A stretch of 64,000 bases of DNA from Sphingomonas sp. MA1305 (GTDB lineage: Bacteria > Pseudomonadota > Alphaproteobacteria > Sphingomonadales > Sphingomonadaceae). The stretch is taken from assembly GCF_016107325.1 (NCBI RefSeq), contig NZ_RCVT01000006.1:62001-126000 (forward strand), written 5' to 3'. The notes beneath the pieces are model-generated. The model did no database searches. It saw nothing but the letters and a program-made list of their open reading frames with translations, and had not been told where the DNA came from. Below, piece by piece: positions 1 to 9,991 of the stretch; within the stretch, counting starts at the first letter, position 1, and each line of letters opens with the position of its first letter. The translations under genes and the position numbers were made by a program.

Positions 1-486
1 AAGCTTCAGCGGGACACGCTGGTACGCGGCCACCATGCCAAAACCGTACTTGCCTCGATTGAGCGGCGCGAGCCCGACAGCCAGCGTTTCATCGAGCCGC
101 AGCGGGACCATGCCGGCCTCGTCTTGTCACTCCAACCGCTTGACCGTCACCAGCTCGCGGCAGGTCCGACCTCGGCTGCGCCGATTAGGATGGCGCTCAG
201 GGTGTCGGTGCGCCAGAACCGCGACCTAGACCGGCTGACCCGCATTTTAGTATCGATCGCTGGAATGACGATTCTGCCGGTAGAGCGATCCGACGGCTGG
301 CAAACGATCGAAGTAAGTGGCGCTGCGACAACGAACGATATCATCGCCGCCAGTCGACGGTTGGTCCCCGAAATGGCCGACTTCCTGTCGCTGACTCCGC
401 AATGGCAGGAAGGTCTCATCGGCGTCATGCAGCTCGCGGTCCTCGACCAATTGAGCCAAGCTCTTGCGACTATTAGGGAATCCTGA
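1..486 (+). CDS. Phosphoribulokinase/uridine kinase family protein, C-terminal part
   Basis: The reading frame is open from the first base, so the gene starts upstream and only about 161 codons are visible. The visible start contains RDTLVRG and then SIERREPDSQRFIEPQ. This pattern (Arg-Asp, Arg-Gly, then 'I-R-PD-FI-PQ') is typical of the C-terminal half of phosphoribulokinase/uridine-kinase-family P-loop enzymes. The P-loop itself would lie outside the window. The stop codon overlaps the start of the HAD hydrolase (TGATG), so the two are probably co-translated. The true substrate cannot be read from this fragment. Confidence 0.6.
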   Translation, partial: KLQRDTLVRGHHAKTVLASIERREPDSQRFIEPQRDHAGLVLSLQPLDRHQLAAGPTSAAPIRMALRVSVRQNRDLDRLTRILVSIAGMTILPVERSDGWQTIEVSGAATTNDIIAASRRLVPEMADFLSLTPQWQEGLIGVMQLAVLDQLSQALATIRES

Positions 487-1238
487 TGGACATTCTGAAA
501 CCTGCGGCCTTCACCACTCAGCCTGCCTGCGTCCTGCTCGATTTCGACGATACCCTCTATGAATATGCACCTGCCAATGCGGCAGGGATGGATGCAGCAT
601 GCGCCCTTGCCCGGCAGGTGCTCAATATACAGCCGCGTGATTTCCTCGACTGTTTCGCCGATGCCCGGGCGGAGGTGAAGCGGCGGCTGGGACGGATCGC
701 GAGCTCGCACAGCCGGCTTCTTTATTTCCAGCGGACCATTGAGCGGGCCGGGTTTCGCACGCAACCGCTGATCGTGCTCAATCTCGAACAGGCCTATTGG
801 CGCGCGTTCCTTGACGTCGCCCGACTGTTTCCTGAAGTCGTCGACTTCCTCGACGACCTCAGGATCAACGGCACGCAGACGGTGATCGTTACCGACCTCA
901 CCGCGCAAATCCAGTTCCGAAAGATCATCCATTTCGGGATCGATCGCTATATCGACTGGATTGTGACGTCCGAGGAATCCGGTGTCGACAAGCCCGATCC
1001 AACTAATTTCGAGCTGGCGCTCGCCAAGCTTGGTGGGGTTGAGGGGCCAGTATGGATGATTGGCGAGCAGCCTCGATCCGACATTCGCGGCGCGCGCGAG
1101 GCGGTGGGTGCGATTGGTATCCAGAAGCGCCACGCGGGGGTCGTCGTCGAAAGCGACGGCGCGGGCGTTCCCGATGCGGTGTTCGATGATTACGGCAGTT
1201 TGCGACGCTTCCTGCGCGGACTGAAACCAGTCGGCTAG
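486..1238 (+). CDS. HAD-family hydrolase
   Basis: A 250-residue soluble protein with the four HAD motifs in order: DFDDTLY (about residues 19-25, nucleophile Asp and acid Asp), VIVTDLT (motif II Thr, about 138), GVDKPDP (motif III Lys, about 167) and a motif IV reading GEQPRSD. The last is looser than the usual GD(x)3-4D. A helical cap lies between motifs I and II. It is probably a small-molecule phosphatase. It overlaps the preceding kinase-family gene by one base, which suggests a kinase/phosphatase pair with a linked substrate, but that is inference. It converges on the fucose-synthesis operon, with 26 bases between the stops. Confidence 0.85.
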   Translation: MDILKPAAFTTQPACVLLDFDDTLYEYAPANAAGMDAACALARQVLNIQPRDFLDCFADARAEVKRRLGRIASSHSRLLYFQRTIERAGFRTQPLIVLNLEQAYWRAFLDVARLFPEVVDFLDDLRINGTQTVIVTDLTAQIQFRKIIHFGIDRYIDWIVTSEESGVDKPDPTNFELALAKLGGVEGPVWMIGEQPRSDIRGAREAVGAIGIQKRHAGVVVESDGAGVPDAVFDDYGSLRRFLRGLKPVG

Positions 1239-1264
1239 GAATAGGAGCGAAGGCAGCCCGGACT

Positions 1265-2239
1265 CTACCCCGCCGCCATCCCACGCGCCATACCGCCGGT
1301 CTCCAGGAACCAGCGGTAAGCGTCGGCAATACCGTGTCGCAGACCTATCCGCGGGCTCCAACCCATCGCGCGTAGCTTACTCGTGTCCATCAGTTTGCGC
1401 GGGGTTCCGTCGGGCTTGGTCGGGTCGGTCCGGACCTCGCCGACGAGACCGACCACCTCCATTACCATCCGTGCAACCTCTAGGATCGTCACGTCGTTGC
1501 CGAAGCCGACATTGACGTGGGCATCCCCTGAATAGGTCTTGAGGAGGAAGACGCAGGCATCAGCGAGGTCGTCGACATGGAGGAACTCGCGCCGTGGCGT
1601 GCCGGTGCCCCAGATGTCTAGCCCGGTGTCGCCACGCTTTTTCGCCTCGTGCGCCTTACGGATCAGTGCAGGCAGGACGTGGCTGCCCTGGAGGTCGAAA
1701 TTGTCGCCGGGGCCGTAGAGATTGGTCGGCATTACCGAGATATAGTCGCGGCCATGCTGGCGGCGATAGGCTTGGGCGAGCTTGATCCCGGCGATCTTAG
1801 CGACCGCATACCATTCATTGGTCGGCTCCAGCGAACCCGTCAGCAGTGCGTCCTCGGTGATCGGCTGGGGTGCTAGCTTAGGATAGATGCATGACGAACC
1901 GAGGAACATCAGTCGGCCGACATCGGTACGGTGCGCCGCCTCGATGACATTCGCCTCGATCATTAGATTGTCGTAGAGGAAGTCGGCAGGATAGGTGTCG
2001 TTGGCAAGAATGCCACCGACCTTTGCCGCGGCGAGGATGACCGCATCGGGGCGCTCGGTCGTGAACCAAGCGCGTACCGCCGCCTGATTAAGCAGGTCGA
2101 GCGTATCGCGTCCAGCGGTCAGGACCTGGCAATCCTCCTGAGCGAGACGGCGGACTATCGCCGAGCCCACCATGCCGCGATGTCCGGCAACATAGACTTT
2201 TTTACCAGCAAGATCATACCCATGCATAATGGCGGTCAC
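1265..2239 (-). CDS. fcl: GDP-L-fucose synthase
   Basis: A 324-residue short-chain dehydrogenase/epimerase that converts GDP-4-keto-6-deoxymannose to GDP-L-fucose by epimerisation at C3/C5 and NADPH-dependent reduction. The nucleotide-binding motif GHRGMVGSA lies near residue 20. The catalytic Ser is in GSSCIYP (about 114-120), and the Tyr-Lys pair is in WYAVAK. The protein is full length for the family. The chosen start is a GTG whose bases overlap the gmd stop (GTGA), with translation coupled to gmd; an in-frame ATG follows four codons later. It is the last gene of the minus-strand polysaccharide operon, and its sugar would feed the transferases on both sides. Confidence 0.95.
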   Translation of the reverse strand: MTAIMHGYDLAGKKVYVAGHRGMVGSAIVRRLAQEDCQVLTAGRDTLDLLNQAAVRAWFTTERPDAVILAAAKVGGILANDTYPADFLYDNLMIEANVIEAAHRTDVGRLMFLGSSCIYPKLAPQPITEDALLTGSLEPTNEWYAVAKIAGIKLAQAYRRQHGRDYISVMPTNLYGPGDNFDLQGSHVLPALIRKAHEAKKRGDTGLDIWGTGTPRREFLHVDDLADACVFLLKTYSGDAHVNVGFGNDVTILEVARMVMEVVGLVGEVRTDPTKPDGTPRKLMDTSKLRAMGWSPRIGLRHGIADAYRWFLETGGMARGMAAG

Positions 2240-3306
2240 GATCCTTTGGCGATCGGGGCATCGCGCATCACCTGAAGATCAGCGAGGACCATCTCGCGGG
2301 CGAGCTCGCGGGGGCTTGTTTCATGGGTCCAGCCGAGTTTCAGCTTTGCCTTGGTTGGGTCTCCGATCAGCAGGTCGACTTCTGTTGGACGGAAATAACG
2401 CGGATCGACCTCGACCAGGCAACGACCGGTCTCGGTGCAAAAGCCCTTTTCGTTTTCTCCCTCGCCTTCCCAGCGCAGGGTGATCCCCACATCGGTAAAT
2501 GCCCATTCGACGAAGGTACGTACCGGGGTCGTCAACCCGGTCGCCAGTACATAGTCGTCTGGCTGGTCCTGCTGGAGCATCAGCCACATACCGCGGACAT
2601 ATTCTCGGGCATGGCCCCAGTCACGCTTGGCATCAAGGTTGCCGAGCCAAAGCTTCTCCTGCCGACCAAGTTTGATCGCGGCAGCCGCGCGGGTGATCTT
2701 TCGTGTGACGAATGTTTCGCCGCGCAGCGGACTTTCGTGATTGAACAGGATGCCGTTTGACGCGTGCAACCCATACGCCTCGCGATAATTGACCACGATC
2801 CAAAATCCGTAGAGTTTAGCAACGGCATAGGGGCTACGGGGATAGAAAGGGGTTGTCTCCTTCTGCGGTACTTCCTGAACGAGGCCGTAGAGTTCGGAAG
2901 TCGACGCCTGGTAGAAGCGCGATGTCTTCTCCAGCCCCAGGATGCGGATCGCCTCAAGGAGGCGCAGCGTCCCGATCGCATCGGCGTTGGCGGTATATTC
3001 GGGAGTTTCGAAGCTGACCTGGACGTGGCTCTGTGCGGCGAGGTTATATATCTCGTGGGGCTGGACCTGCTGGACTAGCCGAATGAGGTTGGTGCTGTCG
3101 GTCAGGTCGCCGTAATGAAGATGGAAGCGTGCACCCTCCTCGTGCGGATCCTGGTAGATATTCTCGATCCGCCCCGTATTGAACGATGACGAGCGCCGCT
3201 TTAGCCCGTGGACCTCATAGCCCTTCGAAAGCAGCAGCTCGGCCAGATAGGCGCCGTCCTGACCCGTCGTGCCGGTAATCAGCGCGGTTTTCCGTTTCTC
3301 AGCCAT
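2236..3306 (-). CDS. gmd: GDP-mannose 4,6-dehydratase
   Basis: A 356-residue NADP-dependent dehydratase making GDP-4-keto-6-deoxymannose, the first committed step to GDP-fucose. It shows [11 protein letters not shown] near the N-terminus (Rossmann motif), the [12 protein letters not shown] segment characteristic of GMD, and the catalytic [10 protein letters not shown] (YxxxK). The open frame extends 43 codons further upstream. The ATG at 3306 is preferred because AAGGA lies 8 bases before it and the homologous family starts at this point. The stop overlaps the fcl start. A tandem 10-base repeat lies about 110 bases upstream (3418-3437). Confidence 0.95.
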   Translation of the reverse strand: MAEKRKTALITGTTGQDGAYLAELLLSKGYEVHGLKRRSSSFNTGRIENIYQDPHEEGARFHLHYGDLTDSTNLIRLVQQVQPHEIYNLAAQSHVQVSFETPEYTANADAIGTLRLLEAIRILGLEKTSRFYQASTSELYGLVQEVPQKETTPFYPRSPYAVAKLYGFWIVVNYREAYGLHASNGILFNHESPLRGETFVTRKITRAAAAIKLGRQEKLWLGNLDAKRDWGHAREYVRGMWLMLQQDQPDDYVLATGLTTPVRTFVEWAFTDVGITLRWEGEGENEKGFCTETGRCLVEVDPRYFRPTEVDLLIGDPTKAKLKLGWTHETSPRELAREMVLADLQVMRDAPIAKGS

Positions 3307-3417
3307 GCAAATCCTTAGTGTCGTCGGCGCTGCCGGCGCCCCGTAGGCGCGGTAAGCGCAATCCCACGATGCAATGGCACTGACAAGCATTACCGAGCGA
3401 TTATGGCCCGTGGTCGG

Positions 3418-3437
3418 TCGGATACATTCGGACACAT
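3418..3437. repeat. Tandem 10-bp repeat upstream of gmd
   Basis: TCGGATACAT is followed directly by TCGGACACAT (9 of 10 identical) in the 149-base gap between gmd and the beta-helix gene. The second unit runs on as TCGGACACATCGCT, which matches at 13 of 14 bases one arm of the inverted repeat near the recombinase (18116-18129). It could be a regulator site for gmd; nothing else supports a function. Confidence 0.35.
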
Positions 3438-3455
3438 CGCTCCGGGATTGCGGAT

Positions 3456-5354
3456 CTAATAATATTCACACCACGCTTCGATCACGGCGTCGGTGCTGCC
3501 ACGGCGGGGCGCACCGCCTTTGCCGTCGTCAGCCCACAGCCTGATGCGTCGCGTCTCGGGCGGACCGTCGAAGCGTAGGAGGAGGGTTCCGCTCTCGGCG
3601 AAGTGACCGACGTTCTGCGGAGCAGGAGTCGAGCGGGCAAAGACCCGGTGTCGGTCGGCATCTGATACGATCACCCGATAGGGCGCATCGCTGCCTCCCG
3701 TGATGCGGACCATGACGGACTTCAGCCGGGCTCCGGGTGGCAATTGAGTGACCACGCCATCGCGGTCGTCGGGCGCCAGTCCGCGATCGATCCGTGCCGC
3801 CTTTACAGCGATCGTCCGCCCGGCATGCTGGGCAAAGCCATCGGCGAAACGGTCGCCGTCGTAGAGCACGATGTGCGGGGCACCGCCCGCCGGTGCGAAT
3901 GCGCCCCGCATCCCGGCGACGTGAAGCCAGCCACCCTTATTTTCGAACCGCACCCGCTCCAGAAAGTCGGCGGGCATGATTGAGCCGAGCACGGCGAGCT
4001 TGCCTTCCATCCCATAGCCCAGCGCGCATGAAATCACCCAGTCGAGGCCGCCGAGCCCCTGATCGTAGATCGAACAGTCTTGGATAGACACTGTGCAATA
4101 GTTGGTCGCAAGCCGCCCGATAATCTTGGGCTTGGTATTGGTCGTCAGGATCGCACAGTCGCGGAAGGTGAATAAGGTGCCCGCGCCCGCCGCAATATCA
4201 AACAGGCGCGACGAGGCGTAGAGCTCGAAGCGCGTTCCCGAAAAGAGCACCGGTGCATTGCCCGAATTGGGGGCGCCGCGACGGGCGTCGACCACTAGGC
4301 TATCGCCGGACTTTGCCCCGCCGTTCTCCGCCGCCTCGGCCATTACGATCTGTCCGCCGTAGCAGGAGAAGGCACCGGCTCCTTGCGCCCCGGGCCCCCA
4401 TTCCAAAAAGGTACCGAACCCTAGCGATACGTAAGGGTCGATTAGAGAGACGCAGAACGACTGCGGATTGTCGAGTAGGAAGTGACCGCGACAGGCTTGC
4501 CAATCACAGGCGAGAAAGCGGATCGAGTCGACGTTGTTGCTGCCCGCCAGATGAATCGACTGCCATAGATAGCGAAACGAACAGTCGGTGAAGACATGCC
4601 CGCTCTCATAATAAGGACCGCTGAAGCGGAAGCCGCAGGCACGGGGTGACAGGTTAGGATAAAGGCCTTGGCGGCCCGATGGCGGCAGTGCGCGCCAATC
4701 GCGGCCGCCCGCAAAGCAAAGGTTCGCATAGCTGTGCCCTGATCCGCGCGGAATGGTACCGTTGTCATAGAACCAGAGTTCGTCAGAGCCGGGCGCTGCA
4801 GGGTCGAGCCACAGTACACTCCCCTCACCCGCACCATAGAGGCGATAGCTCAGCCTTTGCTCACCGACATGGTTGGACAAGAGCCCCGACCGCGTCAGCC
4901 GATAGGTGCCCGGCGGAATATAGAGCGCGCGTTGCGCTTCAAAACGTTCGGTGAAGGGGCCGAACGCGACCATCGCCATCGCCGCGGCAAGCGCGTCGCT
5001 GTCGTCAGCGACCCCGTCACCCGCCGCGCCCCACCATTGGAGATTGAGGTCACCATCAACAACCCGGCACCAAGCGCCTGCCGCCCCGTCCGGGGCAGTG
5101 TGCGGAGCGATGCTCAGACCGCGGCGAGGATCAGCCGCGATCTGAGCGCGATGGTCGCCGGTCCTATAGACGAACAGCCCGGCCCGGCCAGGGGCGGCAA
5201 GGATTGCTTGCGTCCCCTCGGTGGGGGGCGGTACCGCGGCGAGCTCGACGTCGTCTTGCCAGACTGCGACGCGGCCGGCCCGTAGCGCCGCATCGACCGG
5301 GACGAGTGAGGCAACCGCGATTCTGGCAAACGCATCGCGACGCGTGAGGGTCAT
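3456..5354 (-). CDS. Pectate-lyase-superfamily beta-helix protein
   Basis: About 632 residues. After an N-terminal segment with a Tat-like [10 protein letters not shown] followed by a short hydrophobic stretch, residues about 105-170 read [15 protein letters not shown]...[10 protein letters not shown]. This is the hallmark of the pectate-lyase superfamily fold seen in phage tailspikes and polysaccharide lyases/hydrolases. The remainder looks like irregular beta-helix rungs with a C-terminal beta domain. An upstream ATG at 5369 exists. The ATG at 5354 is preferred because it overlaps the stop of the upstream gene (ATGA). Its position inside a polysaccharide operon suggests it trims, cuts or binds the EPS outside the cytoplasm. 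No catalytic residues could be assigned with confidence. Confidence 0.75.
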   Translation of the reverse strand: MTLTRRDAFARIAVASLVPVDAALRAGRVAVWQDDVELAAVPPPTEGTQAILAAPGRAGLFVYRTGDHRAQIAADPRRGLSIAPHTAPDGAAGAWCRVVDGDLNLQWWGAAGDGVADDSDALAAAMAMVAFGPFTERFEAQRALYIPPGTYRLTRSGLLSNHVGEQRLSYRLYGAGEGSVLWLDPAAPGSDELWFYDNGTIPRGSGHSYANLCFAGGRDWRALPPSGRQGLYPNLSPRACGFRFSGPYYESGHVFTDCSFRYLWQSIHLAGSNNVDSIRFLACDWQACRGHFLLDNPQSFCVSLIDPYVSLGFGTFLEWGPGAQGAGAFSCYGGQIVMAEAAENGGAKSGDSLVVDARRGAPNSGNAPVLFSGTRFELYASSRLFDIAAGAGTLFTFRDCAILTTNTKPKIIGRLATNYCTVSIQDCSIYDQGLGGLDWVISCALGYGMEGKLAVLGSIMPADFLERVRFENKGGWLHVAGMRGAFAPAGGAPHIVLYDGDRFADGFAQHAGRTIAVKAARIDRGLAPDDRDGVVTQLPPGARLKSVMVRITGGSDAPYRVIVSDADRHRVFARSTPAPQNVGHFAESGTLLLRFDGPPETRRIRLWADDGKGGAPRRGSTDAVIEAWCEYY

Positions 5355-7120
5355 GACGGTTTCTGCCATGGCATTCGTGGTCGAAGGAGGCAGGCCCGCC
5401 CTGCGGCTGGGGCAGCAAGAGAGGTACCGTCGAAGCTAAGCGGATAAGGCTGGAGCAGCCGTCCATCGGGCTGTGTCGCCTTTGTCAACATTGAAAGGGC
5501 GGCCGGGCTGGATGAGGGCCCATCAATGGGAATGGCCGCGGCGGGGGCGGCGATCCGTAATCGCGGGATCCAATAACTGATGCCGGGACGTGCCCAATGC
5601 CAAGCCGGCGCGGCAGGGGCCGCATCGATTATGATCGCATGGGAAGGGTGACCTCCCCAGCGCGCCCAGCAACGGTTAACCAGCAACCGGTCGAGGTCGC
5701 GCGGCTGTGCCCCAGTGAAGGGGATTTCGAGTCGGACATGGCGAACCATCCGGCCTGCCGAGTCAATCCATTTTTGCCCGATTAGGGCGCAAAAATCCTG
5801 TCGCTCAGGAGTGGTCGCCACGAACCCGCCCCGCTCCAGCGCCAGCACCGTTAGCCTTTCCTCGCTCCATCCTACCGTCACGATAGTTTGCCGCGGGCCG
5901 CCCAAGCGGAGTACGGAGTTCAACTGGGTAGTTGTTATCCTAGTGCCTTTGGTGATCTGTGCCAGCCAACGGGTCCAATCGAGCGTGTTCCACATTTGTC
6001 CGGTGACGGCGCGGGGCCCTTCGCTGGCGATCGCGACATAGGGGGCGAACCACTGGAGGGTTGCAAGGAGAATCGCAGCGGCAACTCCCACGATGCGGGG
6101 TCGGGTGAAGGCATCGCGCAGTCCGGTTGCGGCCAGCCCCAGCACCAGCGGCAACACCGGCAGCAGGTAGCGTGGCTGGTAGAGGGACAGGTTGTAGATG
6201 AGCAGATAGCTGCCCAGTCCCACTACGGCTATGAGGAGCCGAGAATGCCCGGCTCCGTTGTCACGCCAAAGTCGCCAGGCGCCAGCGAGCGCGGCGATCA
6301 CCAGCGGTAGCGTCACTGCGACCACGATAATTGCAGCGGCATGGAACGACGAAACCTGCGGCATCCACAGCGTGATCATTGCCTGCCCGATCCGCAAGGG
6401 ATCGAGGATAGAGAGACCGCCTGCCAGATAGCAGGCACTCGCCGTCGCCGTTGCGGTAATTGCCGCGGCCAGCCCCTGCTTCAGCGCACGCCGCCATCCG
6501 TTCCCCGCGGCCAGCGCGATCATGAGTAAAATCGGCCAGACGAACAATGCATCGATCCGCAGTACCGCCCCTAATCCCAGCAGCACTCCTGTCACGATGG
6601 TACGCGGCCAGGACGAGGCGCCGGCAAATAGCGCGAGCGCCGTAACTGCCAGCGCCGCACTGGGCAGCGAGTCGTTGAGGTAATAAGCCGATGCCGTGAT
6701 CGCCGGGCACATAGCGGCGGCAAGGAGGGTCCATCCAGGCCCAGCATCAAATAGCCGGCGGATCAATATTGCCGTGGCGGCCAGATAAGTCGCGAGGCTC
6801 GCAATCATCAGTGCGGCGACCATCGGCAGCGGATCGGCGACCATCAGTGGATCGAGTGCAGCGAGGATTGCGATGAGGCCGAAGCGAGTAACATAATAGA
6901 ATTGTGCGGCCAGTGGGAACGCCAGATCGGCGACCGGCCCGCAGCCCGCTGCGTGCTCCGCGGCGAGGTTCAGCACCATGAGCTGAAACCCCTCGGTAAA
7001 GCCGACGCTGCGCAGGGGAAGGAGTTGCCCACCGCCAAACAATGCGGTGAGCGCAATGAGCATGGCTAGCATCCACGGATGGCGCACCGAGCTTCTATCC
7101 GGTGCTGAGCAGGTGGACAT
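5351..7120 (-). CDS. Polytopic membrane protein, GT-C glycosyltransferase-like
   Basis: A 589-residue protein. About ten hydrophobic helices fill residues 17-360 and include NLSLYQPRYLLPVLPL, a pattern common in GT39/ArnT-like lipid-linked sugar transferases. About 220 mostly soluble residues follow. The acidic residues of the first periplasmic loop typical of GT-C enzymes were not identified with certainty, so the assignment is by architecture. It overlaps the polymerase gene upstream by 26 bases and the beta-helix gene downstream by 4. An internal ATG at 7072 (MLAMLIAL) would remove the overlap with the polymerase. It probably modifies the lipid-linked or polymerised glycan at the periplasmic face. 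Confidence 0.65.
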   Translation of the reverse strand: MSTCSAPDRSSVRHPWMLAMLIALTALFGGGQLLPLRSVGFTEGFQLMVLNLAAEHAAGCGPVADLAFPLAAQFYYVTRFGLIAILAALDPLMVADPLPMVAALMIASLATYLAATAILIRRLFDAGPGWTLLAAAMCPAITASAYYLNDSLPSAALAVTALALFAGASSWPRTIVTGVLLGLGAVLRIDALFVWPILLMIALAAGNGWRRALKQGLAAAITATATASACYLAGGLSILDPLRIGQAMITLWMPQVSSFHAAAIIVVAVTLPLVIAALAGAWRLWRDNGAGHSRLLIAVVGLGSYLLIYNLSLYQPRYLLPVLPLVLGLAATGLRDAFTRPRIVGVAAAILLATLQWFAPYVAIASEGPRAVTGQMWNTLDWTRWLAQITKGTRITTTQLNSVLRLGGPRQTIVTVGWSEERLTVLALERGGFVATTPERQDFCALIGQKWIDSAGRMVRHVRLEIPFTGAQPRDLDRLLVNRCWARWGGHPSHAIIIDAAPAAPAWHWARPGISYWIPRLRIAAPAAAIPIDGPSSSPAALSMLTKATQPDGRLLQPYPLSFDGTSLAAPAAGRACLLRPRMPWQKPS

Positions 7121-8456
7121 CGCTGGTGGTGAATCTGCGGAGAAGCGCGAGGGTTAGGACTTGGGCGGCGAAGAGGGTGAAGACGACTGCTAGTGTACCG
7201 CGGGTGAGAATGAGGAAATTGCCTATGAAGCAGGCGGTATAGGGCTCGAAGCCGCCGCTTAGGAATCGGACACTGCGATTGAGCAGGAACAGAATATAGG
7301 CAAATAGAATACAATAGATCGCCGCCCCGATCAGCCCAAAATCTATATAGCCGTCAATCATGAACGGCACCGCAATATTGGGATTGCCGTAGGAAAATAA
7401 ATCGGCGAGCTGTTCGCCGACGAGCAGATTGCTCGGATAAGGTTTGCCAGGCCACCAGGCCCGCGGGATATGGATGAAAAGGGTGCTGAGTAGAACCTTG
7501 CCGTGCTGAAGCCCGGCGCGCTCCACATAAGCAAGCCCCTCCAGCGAGAACTCGACGACGTTCATATCGCGCAGCGTGAGAAGTGAGCCGCTGTCGCTAC
7601 TGGGGGCCGGGCCGTTGCCGCTAAATCCCCATCGCGAATAGAAGCCCAAGAGCGGTACGAATATGATTAGGCTGAGCAGTGTCACCGGATAGAAGACCAC
7701 CGTGCGCAGCAGTGCCGGGACGAAGAACAGCAGGATTGGAACCCAAACCCCAATTAGTGCGAAGCGGCTGACGTTGATCGGACTCGCCACGAATAGAAGC
7801 GATAGGAACATCACCAGCATCGCGGGAATGTCCAACGCTTGTGGCCGGTCGCGCGACGCGATTGCGTACATCAGCGCTGCCATGGACTGAACGCCGAGCG
7901 TCGCTGGGGTAATTGACGATAAGACATTCTCTTCGCGCAACAGCGGCGGAGTAAGCACTGTCGCAATACCCCCATGAAGGAGCACCGTTGCTACGAAGGA
8001 GGCCATCGCCAGTAAAAAAAACAGCGGCTTCATTTCGTACCGTACCCTGACCACCGGCATCGCATTTTGTGAGGAACGGACGGTTGAGAGGACGATACAG
8101 CAGAAAGAGAACAGTGCGAGACCGTATACGATCACGAAGTTCTTTGCCGGGTAATTCCATCCCTGCTGGATTTCACCGAATAAAATGACTCCATGGTCAA
8201 CGTTCTGTAACGGGATAATGCAGAAAAACAGGAAATATATGATAGAAATAATATCTATCTGCCCAACAGAATTTTTTGGCGAGTAGTGAAGGGCGACTAT
8301 GATCGCAAAGAATAGCGGTAGCGTTAGTATGGCATTAAAGAGGTCGTGACAAAGAACGAAATTAACAAAATAATACAGCCCATAAAATGTATAGCGAAAG
8401 AGCTGGTTGATGGTAATTCCGCCGGAATGCCGCGTCGCGCCTTGATAAATGTACAT
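7095..8456 (-). CDS. Oligosaccharide repeat-unit polymerase (Wzy-like)
   Basis: A 453-residue protein with about 12 membrane helices and a large periplasmic loop around residues 270-340. The loop contains the sequence IPRAWWPGKPYPSN, a signature of the O-antigen/EPS Wzy polymerase family. SRFALIGVW, another conserved segment, lies before it. It joins lipid-linked repeat units at the periplasmic side. It is the first gene of the minus-strand operon, diverging from the flippase at 8609, which is the usual partner. Codon and base use are visibly more AT-rich than in the right half of the window, as is common for polymerase genes in variable polysaccharide loci. Confidence 0.85.
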   Translation of the reverse strand: MYIYQGATRHSGGITINQLFRYTFYGLYYFVNFVLCHDLFNAILTLPLFFAIIVALHYSPKNSVGQIDIISIIYFLFFCIIPLQNVDHGVILFGEIQQGWNYPAKNFVIVYGLALFSFCCIVLSTVRSSQNAMPVVRVRYEMKPLFFLLAMASFVATVLLHGGIATVLTPPLLREENVLSSITPATLGVQSMAALMYAIASRDRPQALDIPAMLVMFLSLLFVASPINVSRFALIGVWVPILLFFVPALLRTVVFYPVTLLSLIIFVPLLGFYSRWGFSGNGPAPSSDSGSLLTLRDMNVVEFSLEGLAYVERAGLQHGKVLLSTLFIHIPRAWWPGKPYPSNLLVGEQLADLFSYGNPNIAVPFMIDGYIDFGLIGAAIYCILFAYILFLLNRSVRFLSGGFEPYTACFIGNFLILTRGTLAVVFTLFAAQVLTLALLRRFTTSDVHLLSTG

Positions 8457-8608
8457 GACGATGCGGTGCGATCATTCCGTGGGCGATTACGTCGGGGGGT
8501 ATACCCGGCGGGGTGCGACCCGCCAAGGGCAAAAAAGCCTGTCCTAAGCAAGGGCCGCGAACAAGGGGCGGTTGCGCCGTATCAGGCGTGTGTGTATGCC
8601 CTCCATGC

Positions 8609-9991
8609 ATGTCCCGGCCCATAGGTCGGATCCTGGATAGTGGCAGGTTCAGCTTGATCTTCGAACGGGTCCGGGAACTGTCCCGGCGACGCCTTTTTCG
8701 CGACAGCGCCTCCAATGTCTTTGGTGTCGGGGTCAAGATAGCATACCAGGTTGTTTCGGTACCCGTTCTACTGGCGGCGCTGGGCGAATATAGGTTCGGT
8801 GTCTGGCTCCTCCTGTTCACGGTCCCATCGTATTTGGCATTGTCTGACTTGGGGCTGACCACTGCGGCGCAGAACGACATGGCCGCTGCTGATGCGCGCG
8901 GAGAAACTGACCGCGTCCGAGCGATCTATCGTTCCACCTTTGCAATGATTGGGGCGATTGCCGTCCTACTCCTCTTGTTGCTGGCCGTGGTCGTGTTCTT
9001 CGACGTAGGCGGGCTGACGGAACGAGCGTCCTATGTCCGTGGCGAGCAGTGGACGATTGTTCTATTGGGGGGGTATGCAACCGCGGCGATGATCTCGATG
9101 GCGCCGCTAGCGGCACTCCAGGCAACTGGGCTTTATGCGCTTGGCGCGTTGGTATTTGATGGGTTCGCGCTTATTGAGTCGGTCGCACTGCTCGTCGTCG
9201 CCGGCCTGACCAGCCGGTTGGTGCTGATGGCCGCAGCCTATATGGCGGTGCGTTGCGTCGCGACGCTGGTGCTCATCGCCCTGGTGCGGTTTCGCCGGCC
9301 GACGCTAGGGTGGCCCTTTGGTGGCGCGCGGCTGGTGATGCTGCGAGAGTTGCTGCCGCCGGCACTTGCATTGTTCGCGGTCCCCGTCGCACTCGCGACC
9401 AATCTTCAGGGGGCTGCGGTAATTGTCGGTGCGGTGCTGGGGCCCATCGCAGTCGCGACTTTCGTGCCTGTCCGCACGGTGACGCGGATCGCGCTTCAGT
9501 TCGTGGGCATCATCGCCCGCGCAATGATGCCCAGCCTTGCCGCTGCGGGAGGCCGTGGATCGGCTGAGGCCGAAGAGCGACTGTGGCTGCTGAACGACAG
9601 GATTCTTGTCCTCCTCCTATTTCCGATGGTCGTAGGCATGACGGTGCTAGGGCCATGGTTGATCGGCATATGGAGCCACGGCGTCATTAGACCCAGCCAT
9701 CTCCTTGTTGCGATACTCGCTATGTCGGTTCTCGCTCACGCTGTCTGGTACTATGGTGTTACCCTCCTCTCGACAACGCGTAACCATATGGCGCTGCCAC
9801 GTCCAATCCTAGTCGTCACTGTGGGAGGACTGGTAGTATGCTATTTGCTCGCCCGCCGCTGGGGGCTGGAAGGCGCTGCTGGCGGGCTATTGGTGGCAGA
9901 AGTGACACTGGCGGTGCTGGTGCGCCGTCGGATCGCGCATCACCGCGCCGAACTGCGCCGACAGATCGGAACATCTGCACGTGCGGGCTGA
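8609..9991 (+). CDS. Polysaccharide flippase (Wzx/MATE-like)
   Basis: About 460 residues with 12-14 hydrophobic segments. FRDSASNVFGVGVKIAYQ near the N-terminus and the segment starting YRFGVWLLLF resemble Wzx-type lipid-linked oligosaccharide flippases of the MVF/MATE superfamily. The open frame begins at 8513. The ATG at 8609 (MSRPIGRIL) is favoured because the extra 32 residues are Cys/Gly-rich and unlike the family, but no clear ribosome site was seen, so the start is uncertain. It overlaps the next transferase by 11 bases and diverges from the Wzy-like gene, forming a Wzx/Wzy pair. Confidence 0.8.
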   Translation: MSRPIGRILDSGRFSLIFERVRELSRRRLFRDSASNVFGVGVKIAYQVVSVPVLLAALGEYRFGVWLLLFTVPSYLALSDLGLTTAAQNDMAAADARGETDRVRAIYRSTFAMIGAIAVLLLLLLAVVVFFDVGGLTERASYVRGEQWTIVLLGGYATAAMISMAPLAALQATGLYALGALVFDGFALIESVALLVVAGLTSRLVLMAAAYMAVRCVATLVLIALVRFRRPTLGWPFGGARLVMLRELLPPALALFAVPVALATNLQGAAVIVGAVLGPIAVATFVPVRTVTRIALQFVGIIARAMMPSLAAAGGRGSAEAEERLWLLNDRILVLLLFPMVVGMTVLGPWLIGIWSHGVIRPSHLLVAILAMSVLAHAVWYYGVTLLSTTRNHMALPRPILVVTVGGLVVCYLLARRWGLEGAAGGLLVAEVTLAVLVRRRIAHHRAELRRQIGTSARAG

